Below are positions 41,368 to 49,630 of a DNA stretch of 64,000 nt, one piece after another. The stretch's first letter is position 1. Each line of letters opens with the position of its first letter. A program made the position numbers and the translations under genes. The stretch comes from DASVEG01 sp035540495 (GTDB lineage Bacteria; Actinomycetota; Acidimicrobiia; Acidimicrobiales; CADCTF01), in the NCBI GenBank assembly GCA_035540495.1, contig DATLGL010000029.1, positions 179,801 through 243,800 on the forward strand, written 5' to 3'. The notes beneath the pieces were generated by a model. That model saw only the letters and a program-made list of their open reading frames with translations. It did no database searches and was not told the DNA's origin.

Positions 41368-42645
41368 TCAGGAGCGGCCACTCGGGGTGAACTCCGCCCG
41401 AAGGTGCTTGATGCCGTTGATGAAGTTCGACCGGAGCCGGTCGGGCTCGCCGACGGATCGGATGTCGGGCACCCGCCGGAACAGCTCGCGGAACATCACC
41501 GACATCTCGCGCCGAGCGAGGTGCGCCCCGAGGCAGAAGTGGGGGCCGGGGCCGCCGAAGCCGACGTGATCGTTCGGCGTGCGGCCGACGTCGAAGCGGA
41601 ACGGGTCGTCGAAGACGTCTTCGTCGCGGTTCGCCGACGCGTACCAGAGCACCACCTTGTCGCCCTCGGAGAACTCCTGGTCGCCGATGCGCACGCCGTC
41701 CTGCGTCACGGTGCGCCGGAAGTGGATGACGGGTGTCGCCCACCGCACGAGCTCCTCGATCGCCGTCGGCATGAGCCCGTCGACGTCGGCCAGCCAGCGC
41801 TCCTTCTGGTCGGGGTGCTCGGTGAGGGCGTGCAGCCCGTGCGCGATGGCGTTGCGGGTCGTCTCGTTGCCGGCCACCACGAGCAGGATGAAGAACGACC
41901 CCAGCTCCGTCGGCGTCAGCGTCTCGCCGTCGACCTCTGCGGTCACGAGCGCCGTCGTCAGGTCGTCGAGAGGATCCTTCTGGCGCGCCTCGCCGAGCTC
42001 GATCACCAGGTTCGCGAGCTCCTGCCCGGCCGTCAGCAGCGCCGTCGTCACCACCATCGGATCGAGCTCTCCGTCCGGGCCGGGCGGCACGTACTCGGGG
42101 TCGGTCGCCCCCAGGATCACGTTCGTCCGGTCGAACACGAACTGCTCCATCGACCGTGGGATCCCCATCATGTCGAGGATGATCCGGAGGGGCAGCAGTG
42201 CGGCCACGTCGGTCACGAAGTCGCACTCGCCCTTGTCGATGATGTCGTCGACGATCTCTGCCGCGATGCGCTCGACGCTCTCCATCGCGTCGTTGAGCTG
42301 CTTCGGGGTGAAGCCCCGCGACACGATCCGGCGCATGCGCGCGTGGCGAGGGTCGTCCATGTTGATCATCGACCCGAAGAAGTCGAGGAACGGTGGCGGC
42401 ATGTCGGGGATGTTGGTGCCGCGGCCTGAGCAGAACAGGTGGGGTTGCTTGCTCGCCTCGAGCACGTGCGCGTGCTTGGTGAGCGAGTAGTAGCCCGGTC
42501 CGGTGATCAGCGCGCCGGCGACCTCGGGCTCCTTCATGAACGGGATCGGTCGTTCACGTCGAAGGGTGGTGAAGGCATCGTGGCGGGCCTGGTAGTCGCC
42601 GCCCCAGAGGTTGATGTCCGAAAGGTCGATCTCGTCGAGCTCCAC
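41368..42645 (-). CDS. Cytochrome P450, CYP125/142-like
   Basis: This 425-residue heme monooxygenase has the I-helix motif VVAGNETTRNAIAHGL (acid-alcohol pair region), K-helix EELVRWATPV with ExxR and heme-binding GFGGPGPHFCLGAHLARRE. The surroundings (ATPVIHFRRTV, VVLWYASANRDEDVF, ERLRS...NGIKHL) look closest to the CYP125/CYP142 sterol 26/27-hydroxylases. It lacks a membrane anchor, typical of bacterial P450s. Redox partners are not adjacent. It faces the 2OG oxygenase gene across a 38-base divergent gap. GTG 42645 is preceded by GAAGGG. Confidence 0.9.
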   Translation of the reverse strand: MELDEIDLSDINLWGGDYQARHDAFTTLRRERPIPFMKEPEVAGALITGPGYYSLTKHAHVLEASKQPHLFCSGRGTNIPDMPPPFLDFFGSMINMDDPRHARMRRIVSRGFTPKQLNDAMESVERIAAEIVDDIIDKGECDFVTDVAALLPLRIILDMMGIPRSMEQFVFDRTNVILGATDPEYVPPGPDGELDPMVVTTALLTAGQELANLVIELGEARQKDPLDDLTTALVTAEVDGETLTPTELGSFFILLVVAGNETTRNAIAHGLHALTEHPDQKERWLADVDGLMPTAIEELVRWATPVIHFRRTVTQDGVRIGDQEFSEGDKVVLWYASANRDEDVFDDPFRFDVGRTPNDHVGFGGPGPHFCLGAHLARREMSVMFRELFRRVPDIRSVGEPDRLRSNFINGIKHLRAEFTPSGRS

Positions 42646-42671
42646 CCCTTCTCGCTACCACAGCAGGGATC

Positions 42672-42677
42672 TACCGT
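42672..42677 (+). promoter_or_regulatory. Candidate -10 element for the 2OG oxygenase gene
   Basis: TACCGT ends six bases before GTG 42684 in the divergent gap with the P450 gene. Confidence 0.4.
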
Positions 42678-42683
42678 GACGGT

Positions 42684-43658
42684 GTGAGCGACCAGATCCT
42701 CGACGTCGACCTCCTCGCCTTCGAGCGAGGCGACCAGACGCAGCGAGCGGCCGTCGTCGACGGCGTCATGCGGAGCCTGGCGACCGGGTTCGTCTACACG
42801 AGCCACGACGTCGGGGAGTCGCTCCTCGACGACGCCTACGGGATGCTCGCCGAGTTCTTCGCGCTTGACCAGCCGACGAAGGACCGCTCCGTCGCCCCTG
42901 GCACGCATGGCCAGACCGGCTACACGGGGCTGCTCGTCGAGACGGCGGCGACGGCCGATGTCGCCGACTGGAAGGAGATGCTCAACTGGGGGAGAGCGGT
43001 GCCGGCTCACCATCCGCTGCGCGGCCGCTATCCGCACCGCTACCACGAGCCGGTGCTGCCCGACGCGGACGTCCCCGGGATCGCCGAGGTCCTCCTCCAC
43101 CTCCACGACCGGCTCTTCGACCTCCAGCGGCGCTTCCTGCGCATCGTCGCGGTCGGCCTCGGCTGCCACGAGTCGTTCTTCGATCTGCTGCTGGAAGACG
43201 GACCGACCCTGAGTCGAGCGATCCACTACCCGGCGATGGCCGAGGCTCCCGCAGCCGGCCACGTGTGGGCGGCCGAGCACGCCGACATCAACCTGATCAC
43301 CGCGCTGCCGCGTGCCACGGAGCGAGGCCTGCAGGTGAAGACCGACGGTGGATGGGTCGATGCGGTGCCGCCGCCGGAGCACGCGATCATCAACACCGGG
43401 ATCATGCTGGAGCGCATCTCGAACGGCCGGATCCCGTCGGGGCGGCACCAGGTCGTGGCAACGGCCGACCAGGCCGGCGACCGGCTTTCGATGGTGCAGT
43501 TCTGCCATCCCACGCCGTGGACGATCCTCCTGCCAGCGGCCCCGACCGTCGACGACGACCACCCGCAACGGTTCGGAGCGATCGAAGCGGGCGATCTGCT
43601 CGACCAAGTGCTCTACGAGATCAACCTCGTCGAAGCCGCGCGGGGCGAGCGGGCGTGA
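42684..43658 (+). CDS. Isopenicillin-N-synthase-like 2OG/Fe(II) oxygenase
   Basis: This 324-residue protein has the DIOX_N and 2OG-FeII_Oxy domains. EHADIN supplies HxD, SGRHQV the distal His, and RLSMVQF the RxS that binds 2-oxoglutarate. The family hydroxylates or oxidises small molecules. The substrate is unknown. It is translationally coupled to a short downstream gene (GTGA overlap at 43655-43658). Confidence 0.85.
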   Translation: MSDQILDVDLLAFERGDQTQRAAVVDGVMRSLATGFVYTSHDVGESLLDDAYGMLAEFFALDQPTKDRSVAPGTHGQTGYTGLLVETAATADVADWKEMLNWGRAVPAHHPLRGRYPHRYHEPVLPDADVPGIAEVLLHLHDRLFDLQRRFLRIVAVGLGCHESFFDLLLEDGPTLSRAIHYPAMAEAPAAGHVWAAEHADINLITALPRATERGLQVKTDGGWVDAVPPPEHAIINTGIMLERISNGRIPSGRHQVVATADQAGDRLSMVQFCHPTPWTILLPAAPTVDDDHPQRFGAIEAGDLLDQVLYEINLVEAARGERA

Positions 43659-43903
43659 GGAAGTTCATCGAAGACGGAGCCGACGATCATCCCGAGATCG
43701 ACGACGAGAAGGCGCCGGCCAACTGGGGGGTCGCGGTGACGGACGACTGCGAGGCCTGCGAGGACCCTCGCGTCGTGCTCACGGTCGAACCACGCGGCGA
43801 GCACGGCCGAGGCGTCGTCGCGCACCTCGGGCCGGATGCCGCTCGCCGGCTGCGGGTCGCGCTCGGCGCAGCCCTGAGAGAGATCGGCGAGGCGCCCGAC
43901 TAG
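43655..43903 (+). CDS. Hypothetical 82-residue protein
   Basis: The frame MRKFIEDGADDHPEIDDEKA starts at GTG 43655 overlapping the oxygenase stop. It contains NWGVAVTDDCEACEDPRVVLT with a CxxC pair, then a helical C-terminus with DAARRLRVALGAALREIGEA. No family is recognised. Its stop overlaps that of the convergent response regulator by four bases. Confidence 0.6.
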   Translation: MRKFIEDGADDHPEIDDEKAPANWGVAVTDDCEACEDPRVVLTVEPRGEHGRGVVAHLGPDAARRLRVALGAALREIGEAPD

Positions 43904-44688
43904 ACAGCGCCGGCGAGCGCCTCGAGCACCGTGCTGGTGTCGTCGGTCTTGCCGAAGACCGCGGCTGCGCCCATCGACAGGGCCCGGGCGCGGACGTCGG
44001 GTGCCGCGGCGGCGGAGAACACGACCACGTCGGTGTCCGGGCAGCGCTCCTTCAGGAGGGGAAGAGCGGTCCAGCCGTCCATCACCGGCATCATGAGGTC
44101 GAGGAGCACCGCATCGGGGCACCTGCCGTCGCACGCTGCCACCGCCGCGGCGCCGTGGGCCGCCTCTCCGCACACCTCGAGCCGCGGGTCCCGTTCGATG
44201 GCGAGCCGCATGAGGAGCCGGATGTCGTCGTTGTCGTCGACCAGGAGCACGCGGCGGGCACCCGTTCGTCGGGGTACCGGCGCGTCGAAGGCGAACGGCG
44301 GGACGACCTCCTCGAACTTCGCGGAGAACCCCTCGCGATCGTCGATCGCGGAGGCTTCGAGGATGCCGATCGTCAGGGCGTTGTAGAACTCCTCGCCCTC
44401 CGGTGGCCCCGGCCTCAGCCCGGAAGCCGGGTCGGTTCTCGCGAGCGTCACGAGGCGGGCCCATTGCGCCGCGAGCCGCCGGAGCATCTCGCTGTCGATC
44501 TCGCCCGTCCACACGAACGGGTCGATCGCCTCTCCCACCTCGGCCCAGGTCTCGACGTAGGCGTCGAAGGCGCTGAGCACGTCGGGCGTGACGCCGAGGT
44601 CGTCCCGGGCGCGCACGATCGCCAGCGTCTCGCGCGCCGCATTCGCCCAGGCGCGCACCGATGCGGATGCCACCGGCCCGATGGTCAC
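43900..44688 (-). CDS. Response regulator with N-terminal helical domain of unknown function
   Basis: This 262-residue protein carries its receiver domain at the C-terminus (about 140-262; RVLLVDDNDD acidic pair, LLDLMMPVMDGW phospho-Asp, Lys in GKTDD). The N-terminal 135 residues are helical with no recognised motif. No DNA-binding domain is present. The reversed order suggests a phospho-signalling or scaffold protein. GTG 44688 is chosen because GGGAG sits eight bases upstream; the frame continues upstream to 44742. It overlaps the divergent membrane protein gene. Confidence 0.7.
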   Translation of the reverse strand: MTIGPVASASVRAWANAARETLAIVRARDDLGVTPDVLSAFDAYVETWAEVGEAIDPFVWTGEIDSEMLRRLAAQWARLVTLARTDPASGLRPGPPEGEEFYNALTIGILEASAIDDREGFSAKFEEVVPPFAFDAPVPRRTGARRVLLVDDNDDIRLLMRLAIERDPRLEVCGEAAHGAAAVAACDGRCPDAVLLDLMMPVMDGWTALPLLKERCPDTDVVVFSAAAAPDVRARALSMGAAAVFGKTDDTSTVLEALAGAV

Positions 44689-45398
44689 GCGAACAACTCC
44701 CACCCTGGCATCACAGCAGATGTCAGGGGCTGACGCGCGCATTTCCGAAGCGGTGCCGTGGTAGCCAACACGCCATCACCGACCTCCAGGCCACCGATCC
44801 GAAGCCCCCGTCGCCGCGCTGGTACCGGCTCGCGGGGATCATCGCCGTCGCGGGCATCGTGGCCGCGCTCGCGTGGTGGCCATATGCCGCGACTCGGGTC
44901 CACGACGCGGTGTACGGCTTCGCTCGCACGAGCCCGTTCGGCGGCAAGGTCGACCTCGAGCGCGGTCCGCACACGTTCTGGATCGAGGGCGACTGCATGA
45001 GCTGCCGCGGCAACGAACCCCCGGAGTACCGGGCGGTGGCGAGCGTCACGGTCGGGCCGCTCGACGGCTCGGGCGGGCCTCTCGAGCTGCGCCCGGCACC
45101 CGACACCTGGGTCTACAACACGGGTGCGAAGGAGGGCCGCGCGCTGTACCTGCTCGACGTCCCGAAGGCGGGCTCCTACGGCGTGCGCTTCGGACTCGAC
45201 ACCTCCTCACCGTCGTGGGACAACCGTCCGCCGGCGGCCATCGCGATAGGGGAGGGCACGGGCCTCCCGGTGGGGATCGTGCGCCCGATGGTGTACTCCG
45301 CCGTGGGGTCGATCGTGATCGCACTGGGCATCTGCGGGGTCACCTTCGAGCGCAGGCGGCGGTTCTACGAGAGGCGGTATCCGGCCTCGTCCCGGTAA
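44667..45398 (+). CDS. Two-helix membrane protein with a periplasmic domain (start uncertain)
   Basis: The reliable part begins near residue 50: WYRLAGIIAVAGIVAALAWW (helix one), an outside beta-rich domain with DCMSCRG (CxxC), WVYNTGAKEGRALYLLDV and SYGVRFGLDT, then helix two PMVYSAVGSIVIALGICGV and a basic tail ERRRRFYERR. Downstream of ATG 44667 no ATG, GTG or TTG precedes helix one in frame, so the start may be ATG 44661/44667, overlapping the divergent regulator, or a non-standard codon. Family is not recognised. Confidence 0.55.
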   Translation: MPPARWSREQLPPWHHSRCQGLTRAFPKRCRGSQHAITDLQATDPKPPSPRWYRLAGIIAVAGIVAALAWWPYAATRVHDAVYGFARTSPFGGKVDLERGPHTFWIEGDCMSCRGNEPPEYRAVASVTVGPLDGSGGPLELRPAPDTWVYNTGAKEGRALYLLDVPKAGSYGVRFGLDTSSPSWDNRPPAAIAIGEGTGLPVGIVRPMVYSAVGSIVIALGICGVTFERRRRFYERRYPASSR

Positions 45399-45505
45399 AC
45401 TGGTGTTCGCTCCGCCAGGACAAGCCGCGGGGCCCGGTTCACCTGCTGTTCCTCGTCTCGATCGTGGAGTCGCCGAGGTGGCCACCTGACGAGAGGCGCA
45501 GTGCA

Positions 45506-46669
45506 TTGGTTCGATTCGAAGATCTGGGGATCGACGGACGTCTGAGTGAGGTCCTGAAGGGCCAAGGGCTCGACGTTCCGTTCCCCATCCAGGCCGCGAC
45601 GATCCCGGACGCCCTGAGCGGCCGAGACGTCTGCGGCAAGGCGAAGACCGGCTCCGGGAAGACGCTCGCGTTCTCCCTGCCGGTCGTGCAGCGGACGCTG
45701 TCGAGCCACCCCGGGACGCCACGCGCGCTGGTGCTCGTTCCCACGAGAGAGCTGGCGTCGCAGGTGCTCGAGGTCGTCGAGCCCTTCGCCGCCGCCGCAG
45801 GCCGCAAGGCGATCGCGGTCTACGGCGGCACCCCGCTCGAGAAGCAGATCAAGACCCTCGCCGATGGCGTCGACGTCGTCGTCGCCACGCCTGGTCGCCT
45901 GATCGACCTGCTCGAGCGAGGCGCGGTCGATCTCGGTGCGATCGAGATCTGCGTGCTCGACGAGGCCGACCGCATGGCCGACATGGGCTTCCTGCCCCAG
46001 GTCGAGTGGGTGCTCCGCCGCCTCCCCGACTCCCGCCAGCTGCTTCTGTTCTCAGCGACGCTCGACAGCGAGGTGAACGCCCTCGTCCGTCACTACCTGA
46101 AGGATCCGGTCGTCCACGCGGTCGACGAGCAGCAGGTCACCGTCGAGGAGATGCACCACGCGTTCCTCGCCGTGCACGAGATGGATCGGGTCAAGGTCGT
46201 CGCCTCGATCTCGAAGGGCGTCGAGCGGGTGATCGTGTTCTGCCGCACCAAGCGCGGCGCCGACCGCCTCGTGTCCGAGCTCAAGAAGGAAGGTGTTCGG
46301 GCGGAGGCGATGCACGGCGACCTGCGCCAGCAGGCCCGCGAGCGGTCGCTGCGCAACTTCGTCGCCGGCAAGGCGGTGCTCGTCGCCACTGACGTCGCGG
46401 CCCGCGGCATCCACGTCGACGACGTCGATGTGGTGATCCAGTTCGATCCCGCCGAGGATCACAAGACCTACCTCCACCGGGCGGGCCGCACGGCTCGTGC
46501 CGGCTCCACCGGCGTCGTCGTCACCTTCGTGCTCTGGAACCAGGAGAACGAGGTCGAACGACTGAAGCGCCGTCTCCAGCTCGACGTGCCGACGATCGAG
46601 GTGTTCTCGAACAACCCGGGGCTCCTCGACATCCGCACCATGTCCGCCGCAACCGCAAAGGCATCCTGA
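45506..46669 (+). CDS. DEAD-box ATP-dependent RNA helicase
   Basis: This 387-residue helicase core starts MVRFEDLGIDGRLSEVLKGQ. It contains Q-motif FPIQAATIP, motif I KAKTGSGKT, Ia PTRELASQ, II LDEADRMAD, III FSATLD, IV VIVFCRTKRG, V ATDVAARGIHV and VI HRAGRTARAG. Motif II is DEAD. The protein is short, with no C-terminal extension, like minimal RhlE-type helicases. TTG 45506 has GAGAGG nine bases upstream; GTG 45464 is an alternative. A small SHOCT-like protein gene follows two bases after the stop. Confidence 0.92.
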   Translation: MVRFEDLGIDGRLSEVLKGQGLDVPFPIQAATIPDALSGRDVCGKAKTGSGKTLAFSLPVVQRTLSSHPGTPRALVLVPTRELASQVLEVVEPFAAAAGRKAIAVYGGTPLEKQIKTLADGVDVVVATPGRLIDLLERGAVDLGAIEICVLDEADRMADMGFLPQVEWVLRRLPDSRQLLLFSATLDSEVNALVRHYLKDPVVHAVDEQQVTVEEMHHAFLAVHEMDRVKVVASISKGVERVIVFCRTKRGADRLVSELKKEGVRAEAMHGDLRQQARERSLRNFVAGKAVLVATDVAARGIHVDDVDVVIQFDPAEDHKTYLHRAGRTARAGSTGVVVTFVLWNQENEVERLKRRLQLDVPTIEVFSNNPGLLDIRTMSAATAKAS

Positions 46670-46671
46670 CC

Positions 46672-46932
46672 ATGGCCAAGCAACGTTCCACCTTCGGCAA
46701 GATCCAGCGCGAGCAGGAGAAGCGCGCCAAGCAGCAGGCGAAGCGCGACAAGCGGGCCCAGAAGGGCTCGGAAGGCGACGGCGAGGTCGAGGAGCGTCAG
46801 GTCGCGGCCGATCAGGGCGCGATCCTCGATGCGCTGGCTCGGCTCTACCAGGCCTACGAGAACGGCGAGATGGAGACGGAAGACTTCGAGCTGCGCCGTG
46901 ACGAACTGCGGGCCCAGATCGACCTCAGCTGA
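46672..46932 (+). CDS. Small SHOCT-like protein downstream of DEAD helicase
   Basis: This 86-residue protein starts with a highly basic segment (MAKQRSTFGKIQREQEKRAK) and ends with LDALARLYQAYENGEMETED, which resembles the SHOCT oligomerisation/DNA-binding motif. It is encoded two bases after the helicase stop and may assist that helicase. No enzymatic motif is seen. Confidence 0.7.
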   Translation: MAKQRSTFGKIQREQEKRAKQQAKRDKRAQKGSEGDGEVEERQVAADQGAILDALARLYQAYENGEMETEDFELRRDELRAQIDLS

Positions 46933-47059
46933 GACGATCGTCACAAGAAGGGGCTGACGGAAGAGACCTCCTCTTGTACGCTGAGCCCAGCCCTGGTGTT
47001 GATGCACGCGGCCAGGACTGCTGCACCGGATTCTCGTGGTCCCGCGCAGGTAAGTCAGC

Positions 47060-47287
47060 GTGCGGGAAACGAGTTTCAAAGAAGTGCCTGCAGGTACGGT
47101 CAAGTGGTTCAACGCTGAGAAGGGCTTCGGGTTCATCACCCCGGACGGTGGCGGCGAAGACGTCTTCGTCCACTTCTCGGCGATCCAGGGTTCGGGGTAC
47201 CGGAGCCTGGATGAGGGTCAGCGAGTGGAGTTCGAGACGAAGCAGGGCCAGAAGGGCCTGCAGGCAGCCGACGTCCGTCGCGTCTGA
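47060..47287 (+). CDS. cspA: Cold-shock domain protein
   Basis: This 75-residue OB-fold protein has the RNP1 motif KGFGFI and RNP2 DVFVHF of the CspA family, an RNA/ssDNA chaperone. GTG 47060 gives an eight-residue extension (MRETSFKE). GTG 47084 gives the more usual start MPAGTVKWFN, so the start is uncertain. A hairpin with a TTCG loop ends the gene. The 127-base upstream region contains an acaaga...tcttgt inverted repeat that could fold into a leader. Confidence 0.9.
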   Translation: MRETSFKEVPAGTVKWFNAEKGFGFITPDGGGEDVFVHFSAIQGSGYRSLDEGQRVEFETKQGQKGLQAADVRRV

Positions 47288-47309
47288 TCCGACAACACCA
47301 GTCGTTCTG

Positions 47310-47335
47310 CGAGGGCGCCCTTCGGGGCGCCCTCG
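47310..47335 (+). terminator. Strong TTCG-tetraloop terminator of the csp gene
   Basis: CGAGGGCGCCC and GGGCGCCCTCG form an 11-bp perfect stem closed by TTCG, 22 bases past the stop. Confidence 0.8.
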
Positions 47336-47360
47336 TCGCGTCCCGGACGAGAATGAGCGC

Positions 47361-47789
47361 GTGAAGCCGGCTCCGTGGGAGTGCCCCTCGTGCCACCGTC
47401 GGTTCGGGCGGACGAACCAAGGGCACGCGTGCCAGCCCGGGTTGTCCGTCGAGGAGTACTTCTCGACGGGTCCTCCGTGGGAGCGCCCGATCTTCGAGGC
47501 CGTGCGCGCCCACCTCGAGAGCGTCGGGCCGATCCACATCGAGCCGGTGCAGGTCGGCATCTTCTTCAAGACGAGCCGGACGATCATCGAGCTGCGTCCG
47601 AAGACGAAGTGGGTGGCGTGCTCCTTCAGCCTCGAGCGGAAGCTGCAGAGCGCTCGCATCGCTCGGAAGGTTCAGGAGTGGCACGGCCGCTACTACCACG
47701 TGGTCAACCTGCGAGCGCCCGACGAGGTCGACGACGAGCTGAAGGCATGGCTGACGGAGTGCTACGAGCTGCACTCCAGCAGCGCTTAG
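47361..47789 (+). CDS. DUF5655-like protein with N-terminal zinc-finger motif
   Basis: This 142-residue protein begins MKPAPWECPSCHRRFGR and continues NQGHAC, giving CxxC plus HxC zinc ligands. The C-terminal part (PIFEAVRAHLESVGPIHIEPVQVGI, FKTSRTIIELRPK) matches the DUF5655 core, related to nucleic-acid-linked regulators. Function is unknown. GTG 47361 is chosen because the motif starts there. Confidence 0.68.
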   Translation: MKPAPWECPSCHRRFGRTNQGHACQPGLSVEEYFSTGPPWERPIFEAVRAHLESVGPIHIEPVQVGIFFKTSRTIIELRPKTKWVACSFSLERKLQSARIARKVQEWHGRYYHVVNLRAPDEVDDELKAWLTECYELHSSSA

Positions 47790-47799
47790 AGGATCTAAC

Positions 47800-47805
47800 T
47801 ATTCT
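47800..47805 (+). promoter_or_regulatory. Candidate -10 element for the serine hydrolase gene
   Basis: TATTCT ends eight bases before ATG 47814. Confidence 0.4.
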
Positions 47806-47813
47806 TCCGGCGC

Positions 47814-49040
47814 ATGAAGGTCGATCCTGATGCCGCCGGTCTCGACGCCCGCCGCCTCGAGAACATCACCGAGCACTTCCAGCAGCGCTACCTCGTCCCC
47901 GAGAAGATCGCGGGCTGCCAAGTAGCGGTCGCCCGTCACGGCGCGGTCGGCTACTTCCGCAACTTCGGGTCGATGGACCTCGAGCGGGGGAAACCGGTCG
48001 ACGACGGCACGATCTGGCGCATCTACTCGATGACCAAGCCGATCACCGGCGTGGCGTTGATGAAGCTGTACGAGCAGGGCCACTTCCAGCTCGGAGACCC
48101 GGTCCACCGCTTCATCCCGGAGTGGCGGGGGCTGAAGGTGCGGGAGACGACGGCCGACGGCGAGACCCGCATCGTCGACCCCAAGCGACCGATGTCGGTC
48201 AAGGACCTGATGATGCACATGTCGGGCCTCGGCTACGGCGTGGAGCGGTCGGCAGCCGAAGAGGGCTCGACCGACATCCTGTCGCTGCTCTCGGCGGGGC
48301 GTGAGGGCACCACGCTGGAGGACTTCTGCGCTCGCTTCTCCGACCGCCCCCTGCGGTTCCACCCGGGGACGCAGTGGTTCTATTCGGTGTCGACCGACAT
48401 CTGCGGCCGGCTCGTCGAGATCATCAGCGGCCAGCGCTTCGACGAGTTCCTGCAGGAGAACATCTTCGACCCGCTCGGCATGAACGACACCGGCTTCACC
48501 GTGCCCGACGACAAGATCGACCGCTTCGCCGCCCTCTACCGCCGCGGTGCCGACAAGAAGATCAAGCTGGCGGACGATCCCGAGCGGAGCGCGTATCGCA
48601 AGCCGAAGACGTTCCTGTCGGGCGGCGGCGGCCTCGTGTCGACCATGGAGGACTACCTGCGCTTCGCGCAGATGCTGACCAACGGCGGCGAGCTCGACGG
48701 CGTGCGCATCCTCGGCCGCAAGACCGTGGAGCTGATGAGTCTCAACCACCTGCCGGGCGGCGCCGACCTGCGGCAGTTCGCGCTGCCCGGCGGCTACGGC
48801 GAGGTCGGCTTCGACGGGATGGGATTCGGTCTGACCGTCGCGGTGAACCTCGGGCCTGCGGCGTCGCAGTCGATCGGGTCGGCGGGCGACTTCTCGTGGG
48901 GCGGCGCCGCCTCGACGATCTTCTGGTGCGACCCGGCCGAAGACCTCACCGTCGTGTTCATGACCCAGCTGCTCCCGTCGGGCACGTTCAACTTCCGGAA
49001 CCAGCTGAAGAGCCTCGTGTACTCGTCGATCGTCGACTGA
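47814..49040 (+). CDS. Beta-lactamase-fold serine hydrolase (EstB-like)
   Basis: This 408-residue protein has IYSMTKPITGVALMKLYEQG (SxxK), WFYSVSTDICGRLVEIISG (YxS) and a C-terminal WGGAASTIFW near the KTG-equivalent position. The layout matches EstB-like esterases rather than secreted beta-lactamases; no signal peptide is visible. It probably hydrolyses esters. A hairpin terminator follows. Confidence 0.86.
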   Translation: MKVDPDAAGLDARRLENITEHFQQRYLVPEKIAGCQVAVARHGAVGYFRNFGSMDLERGKPVDDGTIWRIYSMTKPITGVALMKLYEQGHFQLGDPVHRFIPEWRGLKVRETTADGETRIVDPKRPMSVKDLMMHMSGLGYGVERSAAEEGSTDILSLLSAGREGTTLEDFCARFSDRPLRFHPGTQWFYSVSTDICGRLVEIISGQRFDEFLQENIFDPLGMNDTGFTVPDDKIDRFAALYRRGADKKIKLADDPERSAYRKPKTFLSGGGGLVSTMEDYLRFAQMLTNGGELDGVRILGRKTVELMSLNHLPGGADLRQFALPGGYGEVGFDGMGFGLTVAVNLGPAASQSIGSAGDFSWGGAASTIFWCDPAEDLTVVFMTQLLPSGTFNFRNQLKSLVYSSIVD

Positions 49041-49047
49041 ACGCGAA

Positions 49048-49075
49048 AGGAGCCGCCCACGGGGGGGCGGCTCCT
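49048..49075 (+). terminator. Hairpin terminator after the serine hydrolase
   Basis: AGGAGCCGCCC and GGGCGGCTCCT form an 11-bp stem with a six-base loop, eight bases past the stop. Confidence 0.65.
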
Positions 49076-49095
49076 CTCACATGGTCGTTGTTCTC

Positions 49096-49539
49096 CTATG
49101 CGTGGCCGCGAGCGGTCGCGTTGTAGTCCGGAGCGCCCGCCCGGCGGGTGGCGAGGAGCGCCGTGGCGAGGCCGGCCAGCGCGGTGACGAGGTGGAAGAC
49201 GTTGTCGGCGCTGTTCAGCGACAGCACCGGCTCGTCCGGCACGGTGATGAAGCCGTACAGGGTCACGAGGCTGTAGCCGAGGAACGTGATCCAGCCGTAG
49301 TTACGGGCGCCCATGGGCGTGCGCCACATCGCGAGGCCGAGGGCGCCGAGGCCAAGGTGCACCAGGTTGTGGAGGCCGTTCACCTCGAGACCCAGGAGGG
49401 TCTTGTCGGTGTTGCCCGTGAAGTTGTCGAAGCCGGTCACGAAGAAGCCGGCGATGCCGGCGACGACGAAGGCTACGCCGATGGCGAGCGCCATCCACTG
49501 TCCGATCGTCTTGTCGCCTGCGTCATGGGTCGTGCGCAT
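49096..49539 (-). CDS. DUF4383 four-helix membrane protein
   Basis: This 147-residue membrane protein has four predicted helices. The NGLHNLVHLGLGALGLAMWR motif with conserved His and a second DNVFHLVTALAGLA are diagnostic of DUF4383. The function is unknown. ATG 49539 has GGGAGGA nine bases upstream. Confidence 0.85.
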   Translation of the reverse strand: MRTTHDAGDKTIGQWMALAIGVAFVVAGIAGFFVTGFDNFTGNTDKTLLGLEVNGLHNLVHLGLGALGLAMWRTPMGARNYGWITFLGYSLVTLYGFITVPDEPVLSLNSADNVFHLVTALAGLATALLATRRAGAPDYNATARGHA

Positions 49540-49630
49540 CTGTGTGTGTGTCCTCCCGGTCGTGGGTGCCGCGGACGTACCCGCACCCGAACGTCACAAA
49601 CCGGTCACAGCTGTTGCGCCTCCGCCTGGA

